A stretch of 14,177 nucleotides of DNA from positions 1 through 14,177 of the forward strand of contig JALRJW010000024.1 of the NCBI GenBank assembly GCA_023268955.1, in the 5' to 3' direction. How positions within the stretch are numbered: the stretch's first letter is position 1; the number at the start of each line of letters is the position of its first letter. Source of the stretch: Aliarcobacter sp. GTDB taxonomy: Bacteria > Campylobacterota > Campylobacteria > Campylobacterales > Arcobacteraceae. Below the pieces are notes generated by a model. The model worked only from the letters and a program-made list of their open reading frames with translations. It did no database searches and had not been told where the DNA came from. The position numbers were made by a program, and so were the translations under genes. Positions 14,177-14,177 of the stretch are shown piece after piece.

Positions 14177-14177
14177 T

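Noticed and set aside
1..14177. CRISPR array, tRNA/rRNA genes, insertion sequences, toxin-antitoxin or defence genes.
   Set aside because: I looked on both strands for spaced repeats, tRNA-like arms, terminal inverted repeats and transposase motifs and saw none that hold up. Gaps between genes are all short; the largest (2299-2427) holds only predicted promoters.

Overview
The window joins two kinds of DNA that do not belong together. Positions about 135 to 8195 look like a Campylobacterota chromosome, most like Arcobacter and its relatives. It is AT-rich (22-30% G+C in sampled lines), densely packed, carries an aminofutalosine-pathway menaquinone gene, and has the Helicobacter/Campylobacter-type gene order HP0268-like, miaB, DUF374 acyltransferase. 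Positions about 8205 to 14177 are the tail module of a siphovirus-like phage (37-47% G+C in sampled lines, different codon use), all on the minus strand.

Chromosomal part. cysS and nusA are read leftward. A divergent promoter region (2299-2427) separates nusA from a rightward operon: an HP0268-like small nuclease-family protein, miaB, a DUF374 lysophospholipid-acyltransferase-like protein, and an unrecognised 520-residue single-pass membrane protein whose layout resembles GspL/PilM-PilN. Facing it is a leftward operon: beta-carbonic anhydrase, a small membrane protein overlapping it by 8 bases, and mqnE. A hairpin followed by a T-run on the minus strand sits between the two convergent operons.

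Phage part, in transcription order from the right edge: the tail end of an unknown gene, an HK97 gp10-like protein, a DUF4128-like probable tail terminator, a tail tube protein, a G/GT tail assembly chaperone pair, a 1063-residue tape measure protein, and a distal tail protein with a chitin-binding-like module. The chaperone pair has a T TTT TTA slippery heptamer one codon before the G stop. A -1 shift there opens a 260-residue fusion that runs straight into the downstream T frame. I found this by translation, and it is the best-supported new biology here.

Joins. Two joins break genes at both sides. At about 8190-8205 the carbonic anhydrase has lost its N-terminus and the phage distal tail gene its C-terminus. 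At about 125-140 cysS stops after its KMSKS loop and, in another frame, a fragment of rsmG (16S rRNA methyltransferase) begins. Both fall on short A-runs followed by GA. Since cysS is essential and both joins cut genes mid-domain, a chimeric contig (misassembly or amplification chimera) is the leading explanation. A degraded prophage or a real rearrangement is less likely but not excluded. I see no undescribed defence or mobile system in this window.
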